From contig UYJD01000002.1 of NCBI GenBank assembly GCA_900618795.1, positions 1,434,899 to 1,496,742 on the forward strand: a stretch of 61,844 bases of DNA, given 5' to 3'. A program made the position numbers and the translations under genes. The notes below the pieces were generated by a model. It was not told where the DNA came from and searched no databases. It saw only the letters and a list, made by a program, of their open reading frames with translations. Origin of the DNA: Cyanodermella asteris (lineage: Eukaryota > Ascomycota > Lecanoromycetes > Ostropales > Stictidaceae). Shown in pieces: positions 1-8,893 of this stretch; positions within the stretch are counted from its first letter, which is position 1; each line of letters opens with the position of its first letter.

Positions 1-810
1 GTCATGTCTGAATATGTCAAGGTGCATGGTGGCTACTTAGGCATCTTTGGTAGCCATCCAGCAGTTTTCATCCAAGCACGTGATCAAATTTCTAGCGTCT
101 GAGCCGTTGGCACTTCAGGAAGCCCGGTCGTGTCCCGATCCAGAGCACAAAGCGTTGAGAGAGACGCTTACTTGCAACTGTTAATGGTTGGTCCCGTGGG
201 CTACGATGGCCTGTGTGGCTGAGCAGCCTGTTGTGCACAAGTGGCTGTTGTGGCGCACTCTGACAACCTCGATGATGGGTGCAGAATCCGACTCCAGACT
301 GTCACAAGTGTTCCACAAGGATGTTGACTTTGTCCAAGGCGCAGGTCGGGATATGAGGCTTTTTAGACACCTCGGTACCTATCATGCCCAGCGCGATGGC
401 CACCCGCTCGGCGCTTGCCGCGCAAAGAGCCTGTTCCTGAGGTGGCGGGCTTGTGAGGGTTGTTCCGCATTGCTGTGAGACACGAGCATGCACTTGTCCG
501 CTGAGGCTTTGACATTTTGGCTGTCAGACGGCAATCGTCATGAGGGCTGTGTCTGCCGTCCGGATTACACTCGTTGGCGCTCCCGAAGGATGGGAGACGC
601 CAGACGAGCTCTATTCGGTAAGAAGCGTGTTTTAGCGCGTGCCTTTCGGGCCTTTCGGCCTCTCAGCCTCATGGCCCTGCAAAAGGCTGTCTCTCCGCTG
701 CGGTGGCGCCTCTCCAGCTTCAGGATTCATAAAGCTTGCTTTCCTGCCTCTGATCACTTGCTCGCCGCCATGACCTGCCCCGATTAGACCTGTGTGCGAC
801 TACTGTCCAG
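1..810. other. left-edge region, no supported gene
   Basis: Only short overlapping open frames without recognisable protein character are present on both strands. The last ~100 bases probably hold the promoter/5' UTR of the CorA-like gene that starts at about 811, although an additional upstream exon of that gene cannot be excluded. Confidence 0.5.
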
Positions 811-2439
811 ATGTTGAGAGATCCGCAATGGGAAGAGTTTCTGGCTGGGCCGCGCTTCAACGCCCGGCCTTGCGAATACCTGGAGATATGTCACTACGCA
901 GATGGTGATATTGAACATGATCAAAGGCACTTAGAGGCTGCCGACGCCGTTGAGTTTCTGTACAAAGGGGTATGCAGCCGCCGAATGTAGATTGGTGGAT
1001 GGTAGGCTGATTTGGCAGCTCGATCGATTTCGAAAGCCAAACGGCAGAGCAGTGCTCGGGAAATCGCGGATGCTGTGAGTCTAAGATGCTTGTCTTTCAA
1101 GGCAATCAGATGAGTCTCTGACCGGATCCGCAGCATATACAGAAAGACAAAAGGCGTCGATGACTTTCCCGATCTGCCCCTCTCCAGTGAGGACGTCCAA
1201 ACACTGACAGACGAGATTGGCTTCTCAACAAGATTCTTCTACAGCCATGTCAAGCTACGTCGAATTGCCGCGCAATTCACAGCCAAGCAAGGCCAATGTA
1301 AGCCAATCAGCACGCCGTCTAGTCTCCGCTGACAGTCGCATAGCCTGGTTCATCCGCAATTGGCTGGCCTCAATGACGACCCTGCATCGCACGAACGACA
1401 ATACCAACCTCAGCATTATCATTCTGGACGACAGTCGAAGAAATTTGAAGGTCGACCAAATGATCCAAGGATGTCTGCAATCGAAAGAGCTCTGCCTCCA
1501 CCCCTTCCTGGCAATGATCATCCTCATTGATCACGTGGTGGAAGACTATCGTGACGAGTGCGATGAAGCTATGGTCCGGTCTGCGCGCATACACTCATCG
1601 CTCGGAATGCCCGTGGAGCACCTCGGACCGGCAACGGCGTTCCAGGTGGCCGAGATTCCAGTCCCTCATGAGACGTCTAAAGCTCTCGCCGTCGACCGAG
1701 AGACCCTCATTCAACTTTGCGGTAGTCTCAAGTCATTCAACTCCTCGTTGGACGACCTGCGCACGCTTCACGGCGAATTCATGGAGCGCACTGGCAAAGC
1801 AGATTCGCAGACAGTGCTGACCTCGAGGATTGTTGCCAGCGGCAAGACCTTGACCTCGATGCTTCGATATCTGGCTGCAACGTCGAAAGACATGCTGGAT
1901 AGGATGCAGCAGATCGAGACCAGGTTGCAATGGCTGTTCCCCATGGTATGTTGCTTTGAAAAGCCCCTGTCGGACTGATTGGGCTGACATTTTCCCCACA
2001 GCTCCAACTCAAACAGTCACGACGCGACACCATGGTAGGTATCAAGCTCGCCAAGCTGTCAGCGCAGACGGCCGTTGCTGCCAAGCGAGACTCTTCGTCT
2101 ATGATGGTCATTGCTTTCCTCACGACCCTCTTCTTGCCAGGTACTTTCGTCGCGGTATGTCAACCCACCGGTCTGCATGCACGTGGACTGATCATGGCTA
2201 ATATCAAACAGACCTTGCTCAGTTCTCCAGGCTATCAGGACTTGATCGACAACCCCTGGATATACTGGGCCCTCACTACACCTTTGACCGGGGCTGTCAT
2301 GGCTGGTCTTGGATATTGGATGCGGCGTCTGTTCAAACACAACAAAAAGGAGGACCAGACCCTCGTAGTTGACCTTGAGCATGAGCTAGAAGGCAACGAG
2401 ATCGAGCGAATGTTCGAAGAGAAAGGGCTTGGCGTGTGA
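811..2439 (+). CDS. CorA-like divalent-cation-transporter-fold membrane protein, six exons
   Basis: I read six exons: 811-969, 1019-1074, 1134-1297, 1344-1945, 2002-2154 and 2212-2439, which join in frame to 453 residues. Donors are GTATGC, GTGAGT, GTAAGC, GTATGT and GTATGT, each with a matching AG acceptor. The C-terminal third carries the hallmark of the fungal CorA-like family: a long helix ending in KRDSSSMMVIAFLTTLFLPG (first membrane segment, then GTFVA), a short loop, and a second membrane segment around WIYWALTTPLTGAVMAGLGY, followed by a charged tail. The family is built like CorA Mg2+ channels, but most fungal members lack a demonstrated transport role. The canonical GMN signature is not visible; the loop falls at the exon 5/6 junction. 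The start at 811 is the first ATG compatible with the splicing and is the least certain point; exons 4-6 are firm. Confidence 0.72.
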
Positions 2440-2520
2440 CGACACAAATGGTCTTTGTCTCACTTCAATTGAATTCTTGCCGTTAAACGTTGTTACCTGA
2501 TCAGTCCGCGGTTGTCGATC

Positions 2521-3429
2521 TTAGTCTTCTGCCCTTGCAGCGTACGACTGTGCTCCGTTGCCACCATGAACCGGCAGATCTTCCGAGTCATCTTGCTCCA
2601 ACAGCCTCCTGCGCGCCGGATCATTTCTGTGTGCCCTGCTACTAAACTCGAAGCTGAAAGCGTCCGTCTGCATCCCAGCATACATGACAGCAATCAAGAA
2701 CTACCACAGGTCAGCTTGCCACTCGCGAACAAACAACGTCGAGGTCGACTTACCTTGAGCGCCAAACTCACAGCTCCCACAGCCGTGAAAGTCACCAACA
2801 CCCTCCTCGCATCCCCCTCCCACGCCCTAAGACAAGCCCCCCTCCTCTCGTTCAACTCCTCACACGAATGCGCATTATGCTTCCGATCCGGAAACGGCCA
2901 CGCCCGATCCACACTACTCCTCAACCCACAACACTCATACTGGTCCTGAATCGCCCTGACGGGGCCCTCGCTCTTCCCCATAAACCAGCCCTTCCACGCG
3001 CTCTCCAGCGTGCAATCCAGATACTTCGGGTCGAGCGCAAAGGCCGAGACGGAGATGAGTGCCGTGTCGAGCGCGGACAGGATCCAGAGGGCGAAGTTGC
3101 CGAGCGCGAGGAGGCGGGATTGCCGGGATTGGCGGGTGAGAGAGGAGCTGCTCGCGCGTTGCTCGAGGAGGTCGGGGCTGCAGGCGAAGAGGAGGCTGAA
3201 GAGGAGTTGGACGAGGGGGAGAGCGAGCGAGAGGACCTGGGAGGTTAGCGGGATCGGGAGGTGGCGCGTGTTGGTTATGCGGATGTTGGACGCGCTGAGG
3301 CCCGTGAGGACGATGAAGATCTGATGGACGGGTTTGTTAGATGGGGTGCTTGGGTGACGCTGGAAGGATTAGACTTGCGATGAAGACTAGAATGTTGATG
3401 ATGCGCGTCAGCGTATCGTGGGCGGCCAT
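2521..3429 (-). CDS. tetraspanin (fungal TSP3-like)
   Basis: Three exons on the minus strand (3379-3429, 2754-3320, 2521-2700) give 265 residues. Membrane segments lie at the N-terminus (TRIINILVFI-IFIVLTG), near residues 50-70 (VLSLALPLVQLLFSLLFAC), near 95-115 (ALGNFALWILSALDTALISV) and near 195-215, where the last exon begins inside TM4 (GAVSLALK-FLIAVMYAG). The large extracellular loop has the tetraspanin signature ECCGLRSS with two further cysteines (HSCEE, GACLR) that would close the disulfides. Tetraspanins organise membrane microdomains; fungal members such as Pls1 are needed for host penetration, and the TSP3 type is less studied. Intron 1 (3321-3378) appears to use a GC..AG boundary (GCAAGT donor). 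Intron 2 (2701-2753) is canonical with a CTGAC branch point. The gene is convergent with the CorA-like gene, 81 bp away. Confidence 0.8.
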
Positions 3430-4433
3430 GTTGTGTACTTCGTTCGTCAATTGATGGTCGGAAAAGTTTGGGTGATGAAGGTACGGTAATTGGTAGCCTC
3501 AGGAGGCGGCAGTTATGGAGAGAGGGAGGGATGAGAAAATAGGAAGGCTCAAGCTACTCTTCAATTGCTGCTTGCGACTGCTGCAGCCCCTGGTGTGGCT
3601 CGGAATGTCTTGAAGGATGGGGCCCTGCATATGCGGGGTGGCAAGGCAAATGCCTACAAACTGGGAAGTTGCAAAGCTTGCCGGGCTTTCATATCCAATG
3701 ACCGATTCCCTTCTGAAGAGATATGAGACTAAATGGTCTCCCAAGAATGCGCATTATTGCCCACCCTAGTCAGGACTTCGTCCTCTCCATGGATTGATAG
3801 CGAGCGTGGTATGAATTCTGGCGGCTGCTCCATCACATGTCTCAGCAAGGCTGCTTTAAACAGCTCAGCGAGTTTTGGCACAAATTTAAGTCCTGAATTC
3901 AGTTAGCATCACAGTGAATAGTCAAGTGAGTCGCTCAGAAGATACTCGCGACGGATGAGGCTGTTGGACCTTGGTTCGGATACGAGCCGCAAAGATGGCA
4001 TGCAGATCATCAGCCTCCTGATAAATTAATTTTCCCCTACGGCGCACATTCAGCCTTACTGAATAACGTGAGCTCGCCTTCTACGCGTCGGTTGAAGAAA
4101 TGGAACCTTGACTCACGACTCGACTAATGAAAGTTGTCTACCTGTTCCACAAGCAGTAATGGGACGTTTGCAAGGAGTAAGGCTGCAAAAGAGATGCGGT
4201 TTGCGTAGTATTATGTCGAGATGGGTTTAGACTGCGCCAGATCACGAGACATGAACGAAGACGGAGCTGTCCGCATTGAACCTGGACATGTTAGTAATGT
4301 GGCGACGCGTGGATTCTATCCGAGACCAAGCTGAGACAAAAGCAGACGGTTAACATCAAGAAGATTGTAAGAAAATATTGAGGTTATGAAGAAGTCCTAT
4401 CGATCAATTGCTGATTTGTCCATTTGACAAGGA
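3430..4433. other. intergenic, ~1 kb
   Basis: I see no coding signal here. It contains the promoter of the tetraspanin at its left end and the 3' flank of the 4434-5027 gene at its right end. Short open frames (for example minus 3499-3744) lack protein-like composition. Confidence 0.5.
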
Positions 4434-5027
4434 TCAAAACTGCCTGTGGCCTTTATCGCCAGAAACCATGTCCTGACCCATCCGCTTCAGCTCACCACTC
4501 TCCGGCTGCTTCCAGCTTTGACTCGCATCCTGCACCTTCTCGGTCCCAAACTTCTCCGCACAGAAATCGATGACAGCTCTGATCTCTCTCAAGCTCTCCT
4601 TCTCCAGCGTTTCCCCGTCTTCCGTGTTCTTCCCCTTCTTCAACGCCTCGATTCGATCTATAAAGTCCAACGCATCCTCCTTCCGGACCCAGGCAGCCTT
4701 GAAGACATCCGATTCGGCGACATCTCCGTACCAAGCCCGGGCATTATCGTAGTCTCCCTCGATTCGGTGCAGGATTCCGTGAAGGTACATGCCCTCGAAC
4801 TGGGGCGCAGCTTGCATGTGTCGGCACAGGAAGTGAGCGGACGGGAGGTCGGCGTTCAGGATGTGCAGCGCTGCCTCGAGAGACGGATGCACGTATAGAG
4901 ATGCGATCTTGTCGGACAGGGAGCCGTCCGTTGCTTTTCCCGGAGGCAGGAGTGGTGTTGGGAGGGACTGGAGATGCGAGTAGAGGTCCGAGAAACTGGT
5001 TGGGTTGGGGTTCACGAGTGAGGCCAT
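4434..5027 (-). CDS. conserved fungal protein of unknown function, 197 aa
   Basis: A single intronless frame of 197 residues begins at an ATG preceded by a purine-rich leader and ends with RQF. The composition is that of a soluble, mostly helical cytosolic protein with no signal peptide or membrane segment. It opens with a helix-rich part (FSDLYSHLQSLPTPLLP), then a segment with paired helices (SLEAALHILNADLPSAHFLC, MYLHGILHRIEGDYDNARAW) that looks TPR-like. A glutamate/lysine-rich linker follows, and the C-terminal helix carries FCAEKFGT. I recognise the style of a widespread ascomycete protein but cannot name a function. The protein-like composition over the whole frame makes a real gene very likely. 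It is divergent from the gene at 5280. Confidence 0.75.
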   Translation of the reverse strand: MASLVNPNPTSFSDLYSHLQSLPTPLLPPGKATDGSLSDKIASLYVHPSLEAALHILNADLPSAHFLCRHMQAAPQFEGMYLHGILHRIEGDYDNARAWYGDVAESDVFKAAWVRKEDALDFIDRIEALKKGKNTEDGETLEKESLREIRAVIDFCAEKFGTEKVQDASQSWKQPESGELKRMGQDMVSGDKGHRQF

Positions 5028-5279
5028 TGTAGCAGCGGCATAGATTGGAGCACGATTTTCCCAGATAACGAATTGATATCACAACAATTTTTGAAACATA
5101 CTCACCAAGATATAGACTACTGTGTGCTTCATTTTGACAGCTGCTCGAACTCTGATGTGCTTGACGTGATGAGCCGTACATTGAAGTCGTGAGGTCAGCC
5201 GCTTGGCCGGATCGGTGGATTTAACCCTGACCCCGGACTCATCCCGCAGTCTCCTTCAGCCACACGCTCTGGGAACGAC

Positions 5280-6465
5280 ATGTTCAAGTACGGAAACGCG
5301 AATCGTTACGATGATCCTCAGTCCCTGGACTTTGGGACCGGAGCCCCTGCTGCACGCGATCAGTGGCGCTCCGGTTCAGCGGTTTCAACTATGATGTGGA
5401 AGAGGAATGATCCGAACAGGTCTCCTGTGAATGTAAGCAATATCACACATCATGAGCTGTTTCTCTCAAATCTCCTGTTTGTTTGTTTTTTTGATTCATT
5501 TGTGGGTACACTCTCTTCAAGTTGATGGCTTTGGATGATCGCGATCAAAGCCGATATCGCCGTCAATATAGAATCAGCACAACACTGTCTCTGTTTACTA
5601 CCTATCTATGCATTGAAAAACGCAAAGCTGAGATCCAGGGCAGTGGCTCCTTGCTCGCCAACAACCCGAGCTCTACCAAGAGCCAACCGAGCCCCCGACC
5701 GGCAACTCCACACTCCTATCCCTCCCCTTCGAAGTCCGCGAAGTCATCCTCAAATACGCCCTCCCCCGAACAATCTTCTACCGACCCGAAGTAGCCTGGA
5801 ACCGAGGCTCGGCCGCCATCCTCCGCGTCTGCAAGCAACTGTACGAGGAAGGTAGCATCATCCTGTACAGCACAAACACCTTCCGCCTCGACGTCCTCTA
5901 CGACTGCTCCTTCTTCACCATGCTGTGGCTGCAGCCGACCAGGGACCCGAATCGGGTGCTGCATGTCAGGCGCCAGAGGGCGTTCCCGGAGTGTCTGTCG
6001 AAGCGAAACGTGGGTTTGATTCGGAGGTTGGATATCACCGTGCATCATGTGGATAGCTATACGGGCATGATTAAGTATGGCTATGGAGGCGGGGGCCTGA
6101 CGGAGGGACTCAAGACGCAAGTTGCCTTTCTGTGCCAAAGTATGAGGCAGCTGCCGGTGATTGAGAAGCTGGAAATTTGCTATCAGTGTCAGGATGTCCG
6201 AGTCAAGGATGAGACTCAGGTTGTGCTGGATCCGTTTTACAGTTTGAGGAACGTTAAACAGGTCGCGACGTCTGGACATGTTTCGGACGAGACTTCTGCA
6301 AGGCTGCTATCAGTACTTCCTGAGGCAAGACGACAGGCGTTGGAAAGTCGGACAGATCAGCCCAAAGACACACATCCGATCGAGCTCAAACGTCCGCCGA
6401 ATCTCGAGACCAACGGCAAGAGAGGCCTTGCATTCTATCGAGGATACGACAGTCAGGACATATGA
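5280..6465 (+). CDS. F-box/2EXR-like domain protein (5' exon structure uncertain)
   Basis: From about 5639 to 6465 one frame encodes a protein with the fungal pattern LLSLPFEVREVILKYALPRT, followed by RVCKQLYEEGSIILYSTNTF. This is the F-box-like or 2EXR domain that opens many fungal proteins of unknown role. The frame has no ATG before 5920, well inside the domain, and hits a stop just upstream of 5639, so at least one 5' exon must exist. A good candidate is 5280-5432 (starts MFKYGNANRY, ends at a GTAAGC donor), but joining it needs an extra small exon, for instance 5522-5561, whose donor is weak. F-box proteins usually recruit substrates to SCF ubiquitin ligases; 2EXR proteins have no known role. 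The C-terminus (RGLAFYRGYDSQDI) is clear. Confidence 0.6.
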
Positions 6466-6616
6466 ATGGGAGGAGGGGGAGGCCATGTAGCGTAATGAAT
6501 GTTATTGCCAAACGCAGGCACTGCACTTGCAGCAGCTTCGCCCACTTTGGAAGGGATGAAAGCAGAATATGCAACAATTCCCATCCGACCAACGCCATGC
6601 ACCAGCCTTCATAAAA

Positions 6617-7636
6617 TCATGCAAACAGAACAGCATCATCGAGCTCATCATTTTGCCGCCTCCTCTTTGCTTCGCCGGTACGAAGGCCAAGATCGCGACC
6701 TTTGGCTCGCTTATCCACACCTTGTTCCGTTCTGCTGGCAAACTTCGCCGATCTTGCCTTTCGTAGATCTGAGCGCAACTGGTTGGGGCTGACAAATTCC
6801 TTGTTCTCATAGATGACGGGGCCACCGAAGCTCGATTCAAGTATCACGATTGGCGTCAAGACGAATCGGGGTCCAATCTCGACTAATGAGATCTTGGTGT
6901 CGCGATCCCCTCGCTTGCTGATTTCGGTGGTGCTTTGTACGTCCGCCATGTCAACGTCGCCCTCGGCGTCCTTTCCACCCTTCTTCTCGCTCTTGCTTAC
7001 TTCCGTCTCTTTGATCTCAAAGCACCGTATCCAAATCTTCCCGTCTGCAAGCGTGAAACCCATGACATGATCAACGAACGGCTTCGTTTTCCTTGCCCCC
7101 TGCGGAACGCCGAAAATGTGTGTGAAGAGCTCCTTGATGACGAGAAGATGAGGCTGGGTATCGAATGTCGCATCGAAAGACAGGATCAGGCGACTACCTT
7201 TCAAGCAATTGCCGGGGAAATGTAGTTCTGACATGGTGTGGAGGTTCTGTAGGTGCATCTTGACCGTAGGCCCGTTAGGTGCTTTGCTCATCCAGATGTA
7301 TAAATCCTTGGCCTTGCGGGCCTCGAAAAAGAGAACATTATTGCAGTTATACAAGTCAGCTAGCTCGTTGAGCTGATATAGTTTTGTTTTGGTATCAAGC
7401 TTCGCATCTTTTCGGCTATGGGGGAGGAGAGAGTATATGTCGTTCAGCAAATGTCGATGCCTGGGCCCGTCAGTATGTGCAAATAAATCGGATTCGCGTT
7501 CGCAAGCTGTGTACCTATAGGTGACGCCTCGACTAGAAAGTATGAGGACGCGCTGGCGGTTTTTGGGGCTGCCATCGTCCGGCTTCTTTTCTCGCTTCCT
7601 GTCGTCCTTGGAGAGTGACTTGTATACCGATGCCAT
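6617..7636 (-). CDS. BRX1: ribosome biogenesis protein Brx1 (Brix domain)
   Basis: The protein, 321 residues after splicing, opens MASVYKSLSK, followed by a basic segment and the strongly conserved RVLILSSRGVTYR-HRHLLND. It continues with LYNCNNVLFFEARKAKDLY, WMSKAPNGPTVKMHLQNLHT, NCLKGSRLILSFD and HIFGVPQGARKTKPFVDHVM, the Brix-domain landmarks specific to Brx1. In yeast, Brx1 acts in the nucleolus in early assembly of the 60S subunit and binds 27S pre-rRNA. One intron (7461-7514, 54 nt) interrupts the motif GVTYR-HRH. Its length is a multiple of three and it contains no in-frame stop, so it is easy to miss. The C-terminus is basic and ends DDAVLFA, typical of the family. There is no operon relation; its upstream neighbour starts divergently at 7968. 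Confidence 0.95.
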   Translation of the reverse strand: MASVYKSLSKDDRKREKKPDDGSPKNRQRVLILSSRGVTYRYTACERESDLFAHTDGPRHRHLLNDIYSLLPHSRKDAKLDTKTKLYQLNELADLYNCNNVLFFEARKAKDLYIWMSKAPNGPTVKMHLQNLHTMSELHFPGNCLKGSRLILSFDATFDTQPHLLVIKELFTHIFGVPQGARKTKPFVDHVMGFTLADGKIWIRCFEIKETEVSKSEKKGGKDAEGDVDMADVQSTTEISKRGDRDTKISLVEIGPRFVLTPIVILESSFGGPVIYENKEFVSPNQLRSDLRKARSAKFASRTEQGVDKRAKGRDLGLRTGEAKRRRQNDELDDAVLFA

Positions 7637-7739
7637 TTTCTGCGCGATCGTGGTGGGTGCTGAAGCACAATGCCGCCGGGAGGGAAAAAAGTTGGCGGAG
7701 AGATGCTCAAATTGGTCTGTGCGCGGGCAGAACTCCGCT

Positions 7740-7922
7740 TCAAGCTTGAGCTCCTTTTCGTGAACGTCGACAAATACGACCGTTCACGAAAGCTAGCTGT
7801 GCCTTCAATCGCGCTCTCTCTTGATACAGCAATTCCAACTCGCAGTCCGGGGGGCCATTAGGCTCTTGGTTTGCATTCCCAGCTTCAGTCTTTTGTTTCA
7901 TTCCCTTCTTACCTTTCATCAT
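7740..7922 (-). CDS. possible small ORF upstream of BRX1, 60 aa
   Basis: A 60-codon frame on the BRX1 strand starts MMKGKKGMKQKTE and has a helical, charged middle (ELELLYQERARLKAQLAFVN). It lies in the 331 bp between the divergent BRX1 and 7968 genes, so it may simply be 5' leader sequence, or an upstream ORF if the BRX1 transcript starts this far out. I do not recognise it. Its only support is composition. Confidence 0.2.
   Translation of the reverse strand: MMKGKKGMKQKTEAGNANQEPNGPPDCELELLYQERARLKAQLAFVNGRICRRSRKGAQA
7756..7791. repeat. 11-bp perfect inverted repeat (hairpin)
   Basis: TTTCGTGAACG at 7756-7766 is followed, 14 bases later, by its exact reverse complement CGTTCACGAAA at 7781-7791. 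It sits 120-155 bp upstream of the BRX1 ATG and about 180 bp upstream of the divergent 7968 gene. It could fold as an RNA hairpin or bind a dimeric regulator; no factor is assigned. Confidence 0.6.
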
Positions 7923-7967
7923 AAACTAATGTTCCTGAGAGCTTAACGACCTTTACGAACTTTCGAA

Positions 7968-8786
7968 ATGGCGCCGGGAGGTTTTCCGTGGTTTGTTATC
8001 ACCGGAGCGGGGATGCAAGGTCCAGAAGAGGATCGACAACTGGATCAACGCATACGTAGAGGTCCCAAAAGTGATCATCCGGAGAGATACACGTTCTTAG
8101 AAAAGTGTTACATCCAACTCATCTGGTGGAGGCTTCGGGGCCACTTGCGGGATCCGCCTCACCACTCGCTCGTCACCAAAGGGAGCACAATAGAAGGCTT
8201 CAAGAGCTTGACGAGGACTCAACAGAGATGGGTCTACCAGTCTGAATTCAGTCCATGCCTCCGCCATCGTAATCAGGAACTGCAAGAAGACTTCAGAGCC
8301 TATCAGCGGGGCGAGCCTCTCAACAATCCAAGTCTCAAGACCAGCGTCTGGCTGAACCAAGGCATTGACCTTTTCCAGTTCTATTTGATCATTCACGTAC
8401 TCACTATTCCGTTGGGACCGATATTCAGAAGGCGTGCGAATGCTGCAGCTGAGAAATACAGCCAACGGCTGGCCGAGACGAAGAAATTCGCAGAAATGCA
8501 GCCTCATCCGAGACCTATCAGTGATGCGGTATCATTTTACACCCAATCTGCACATCATCCTGAGCAGCGTATCGAAAGACTTGTGGAACGAGAGCTGTAT
8601 TTACGCCAATCAATAAATGGGTGAGTAATATCAACGGGCACCATCCATCTACCGTGACAAGCCATGTTTACCGCTCTAAATCTTCTTGATTTCTGACCAA
8701 GAGAATGTAGGCAACGCCAAAATCCGTCTCAAGCAGTCTCAGCAGCGATGTGGCCCAGACCATCGGCATTCACAGGCCTCCGGTAG
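7968..8786 (+). CDS. hypothetical protein, two exons, ~242 aa
   Basis: Exon 1 (7968-8620) starts MAPGGFPWFVITGAG and encodes a basic, aromatic-rich protein with a hydrophobic stretch near residues 138-152 (LFQFYLIIHVLTIPLGPIF), possibly one membrane segment. The frame would stop at 8622, but this stop lies inside a good donor (GG|GTGAGT at 8621). A CTGAC branch site and a TAG acceptor at 8708-8710 let it continue in exon 2 (8711-8786), ending at TAG 8784-8786 with AFTGLR. It is divergent from BRX1 across a 331-bp shared promoter region and convergent with the 740-residue membrane protein. I recognise no domain. The N-terminal WW-containing segment (YIQLIWWRLRGHLRDPPHHS) resembles small mitochondrial proteins, but that is only an impression. 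Confidence 0.55.
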
Positions 8787-8893
8787 GATTGAAGCGCAAG
8801 TTATTCCCAAACAACCAAAGTTCTAAACGCCAGGACTCCATGCTATCAAGTATCGTTAGTCCTCATGCCTCAAGCGAAGTGCTTTTGGTTTGA

